This document shows positions 61,811 through 64,000 of a stretch of DNA of 64,000 bases, piece by piece. A program made the translations under genes and the position numbers. Under the pieces are notes generated by a model. The model worked only from the letters and a program-made list of their open reading frames with translations. It was not told the origin of the DNA and ran no database searches. Origin of the DNA: Erythrophleum ivorense (lineage: Eukaryota > Streptophyta > Magnoliopsida > Fabales > Fabaceae); the NCBI GenBank assembly GCA_026724425.1, contig JAIUCV010000228.1, positions 992,001 through 1,056,000 on the forward strand. Reading direction: 5' to 3'. Position 1 is the stretch's first letter; each line of letters begins with the position of its first letter.

Positions 61811-64000
61811 TGTAATAACCCTAATTCTTAATTATTGTGATTAGGCTTAATAGCATGATTAGTAATCACAAATCATGATTTGAAGTCATTATAATTAATT
61901 AAGGTAAGAGAAAGTGGAAAAAATTTGAACCTTGATATCATTAGGGTCATTAGCTAAACAATCACAACTAATCAAATCCACAAGTGATCATAATTATCAG
62001 TTAAGACCTTTGGTTTATCTCATTATTGATTTCAACTCACTAAAAACCTCTTATGAATATTCCTAGGTCATTACATAACATTATCATAGTAAATCTCAAG
62101 GTTTTTAGGTCAAAAATAGGAGTTTGGGAACCTCCGCCGTGACTTGGACCTTCCTCGCCATGACTAAATTAGTTACTAGAACCTAAAAACCAAATTTGGA
62201 GACTCGCCGCAATTTGATGTATTTGCTATGGCATAAGTGACTATTGGAGTTCAAAACTAAAATTTTGCACCTTACGCCATAACTTAGGTTTTCCAAGCCA
62301 CGTTGGAGTGCTCTTGGAGACCTACTATTCAAGTTTTCATCATGATGGGTTGGACCCTCGCCATGGCAAAAAAACACCCTAAAACTTACTGTAGAAAATT
62401 TCCTGATTTATACCGCAATAGGCTATACTTGCATTACGGCGAAACTAGTTACTGGAACACTCGTCGCCTAATTCCCTTGACCTGCACTGCAGCTAAAATT
62501 TTTTGCATTGCGATGAAGTTACTCTCTATTATCCTCCCTAGGTAGCTTTTCATTTTGTGCCGCGGCACTCCTTGCCTCTACTTGACACCTGGCCGTGACT
62601 CAACCCATTTTGGCTGCAGTGTGACCCTCTTCTACACCTATACCTCCTATACACTCTAACTCTCCCTCTAGCAACACTCTAGGGCCACTCTACCTTAATT
62701 TGTGAGGCTCTAATAACATTAATCTACCCGATTTACCTAACACACCTTGCATTACCAATTTAAGACTTAGGGGTTAATTCCTACTCATCACACTATCATG
62801 CATCAATAAATTCATGAAGTAATGACAGCATCAAGATCCATAAGTGAATAATATTATCATTCATGGAGATATAAAAGCATGCTCTCAAGAGTCAAGTCAT
62901 GCACTCATACTAACGGGGTTCCATATCAGATATAAATAATTACATATACCATATACCAAATTTATATAAGGCCTAACTCCCTATTAGATACATCATGGGT
63001 TATCAAAGCATAAAATACCTACACTTGGCAACATGATGATGATGTTATACAAAAGAATAACAAAAATTAGCATCTATCCTAAATTAGATCCATCCAAGTA
63101 CAGAACTTCTCACACATGGTCTTAGCTCATGGATGTTCATCTACTTGCTTCCTTTTATCTTTACCCGAAGGACCTTCACCTAAAATAGTTAGCCTATGAA
63201 ACGAGGTGAGATGCAAAGCTCAATAACCAAAGACAAATTCTATTTGTATATTCCAATTTAATTAACATATATGCAATTAATCAAATAAGTATAAAAAACA
63301 ACAGTCATATCAGCAAATGAAACAATTGGGCTATCAGTGACTATTATCCCATATTAGCAATCACATTTCCACATGGTAAAGGACATTAACATAGAGAGAG
63401 GCCCATCCATGACACCAACTCCCCAATGAGTACAACCTGGGCTTAATGCATGTAAGGGTTTGATCACAACTCGGTGCCCGATCAAAGTACAATGCATAAG
63501 TAGCAACTGCACCATAGCTCCACCATAGACTCACAAGGTCCAAACATAATATATTAGGTAGCCAACCATTCATTATACATTTCAAAATCATACATGTAGA
63601 GTTGTTATAAAATTAAGGTAGACATATACATGAAATTTAACATTAACCCCTGATTACTTCACTTGTAAACAATTCCTTGAAAGCCAATAACAATGCTACT
63701 CAACCCATGAACATAAAGTCAAACCATTACCATTCCTATTCATCAATTTATAACAGCAAACAGGTACTCAAAGAATTAAAATACTAATGGCTACCTAGAG
63801 AACATTTACTCAGCCACTACAAGTCACCAATTTCGGATTTGATTGTTCTCACACCAGTAACTTCAGAATATCACTTCAAATTCTAAGTAAATTCGCACAA
63901 AATTAATACCCATGCTATACATCAACTATGGAGGTCCTAAACCAGTAGAAAATGCATCAAAATGAGGAGTTTATACTTATCCAATACCTCTCCTAGCCTC
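61811..64000 (-). mobile_element. Family D LTR copy D3, running off the window
   Basis: Plus strand begins TGTAATAACCCTAATTC, the reverse complement of the D1 3' end, preceded by TTTCT as the likely TSD. It follows the D1 right arm in reverse order: GC-rich dyad block (about 62125-62625), GAGGTGAGATGC near 63202, CACAACTCGGTGCCCGATC near 63466, and CATCAAAATGAGG near 63956 (D1 counterparts near 7990, 7300, 7040 and 6570). It therefore covers at least 2.2 kb of the D LTR. Confidence 0.8.
62125..62625. repeat. Decayed GC-dyad block in D3
   Basis: About ten short GC-rich islands (CCGCCGTGAC, CTCGCCGCAA, TTACGCCATAAC, GTGCCGCGGCAC, GGCTGCAGTG) spaced 20-60 bp apart. Most CpG or CG-rich cores show C-to-T or G-to-A type changes relative to the D1 palindromes. 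Confidence 0.6.

Overview
This window looks like nuclear, probably pericentromeric, DNA of a flowering plant with a repeat-rich genome. It is AT-rich, has no intact gene, and is almost entirely LTR-retrotransposon material. The evidence is degenerate Ty3/gypsy gag and pol reading frames, a plant tRNA-Asp-type primer binding site, many TG...CA-bounded blocks flanked by 5-bp target-site duplications (TSDs), and the absence of any host-type coding region. I cannot name the species. All boundaries were read by eye from termini, TSDs and similarity between copies inside the window. Names such as A7 or E1 are labels for this window only.

Four LTR families account for most of it. Family A (13 copies or fragments; full-length copies about 3.4-3.7 kb, ends TGTAATGTCC...GTGTTACA) appears almost only as solo LTRs. 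Five copies carry a TATA box about 541-551 bp from the TG end. Family E (four copies; three are 2.3-2.6 kb) resembles the LTR of element H, a Tat/Athila-like Ty3/gypsy element. Family D (TGTAACACCCC...TCATTACA) has a GC-rich dyad array. Family G has one 3.1-kb copy that starts like A but ends differently.

Layout: 1-10340, A1 (interrupted by D1, 2531-8419) followed by the 3' end of another A copy, A2. 10341-10899, unassigned. 10900-14638, rearranged A3/A4 pair meeting head-on at a junction with a templated filler. 14639-18123, antisense relic of a chromovirus (Tekay/Del-like) pol with zinc knuckle, protease, RT, RNase H and integrase. 18124-20386, two truncated A copies. 20387-64000 is essentially one old element, H, on the minus strand. 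Its 5' LTR (from 60386 rightwards) and primer binding site are at the right, and its gag is now cut into three pieces (59623-59083, 51827-51249, 21275-20387) by two nested insertion piles. The first pile, at TSD ACATA, is A7 (21281-51243), which holds A8, E1, A9, A10, A11, A12, A13 and E2. The second, at TSD AAGAT, is E3 (51833-59077), which holds E4, which holds G1. The deepest chain is five levels: H > A7 > A8 > E1 > A9. From 61811 to the right edge, D3 (inverted relative to D1) interrupts the H LTR.

I found no working genes, tRNA, rRNA, CRISPR or microbial features. The open frames inside LTRs do not look like conserved proteins. The main interest is the almost fully resolvable insertion stratigraphy, the odd anatomy of LTR family A (short promoter region, about 3 kb of transcribed-side sequence, an internal minisatellite and recurrent splice-donor-like sites), and several rearrangement scars.
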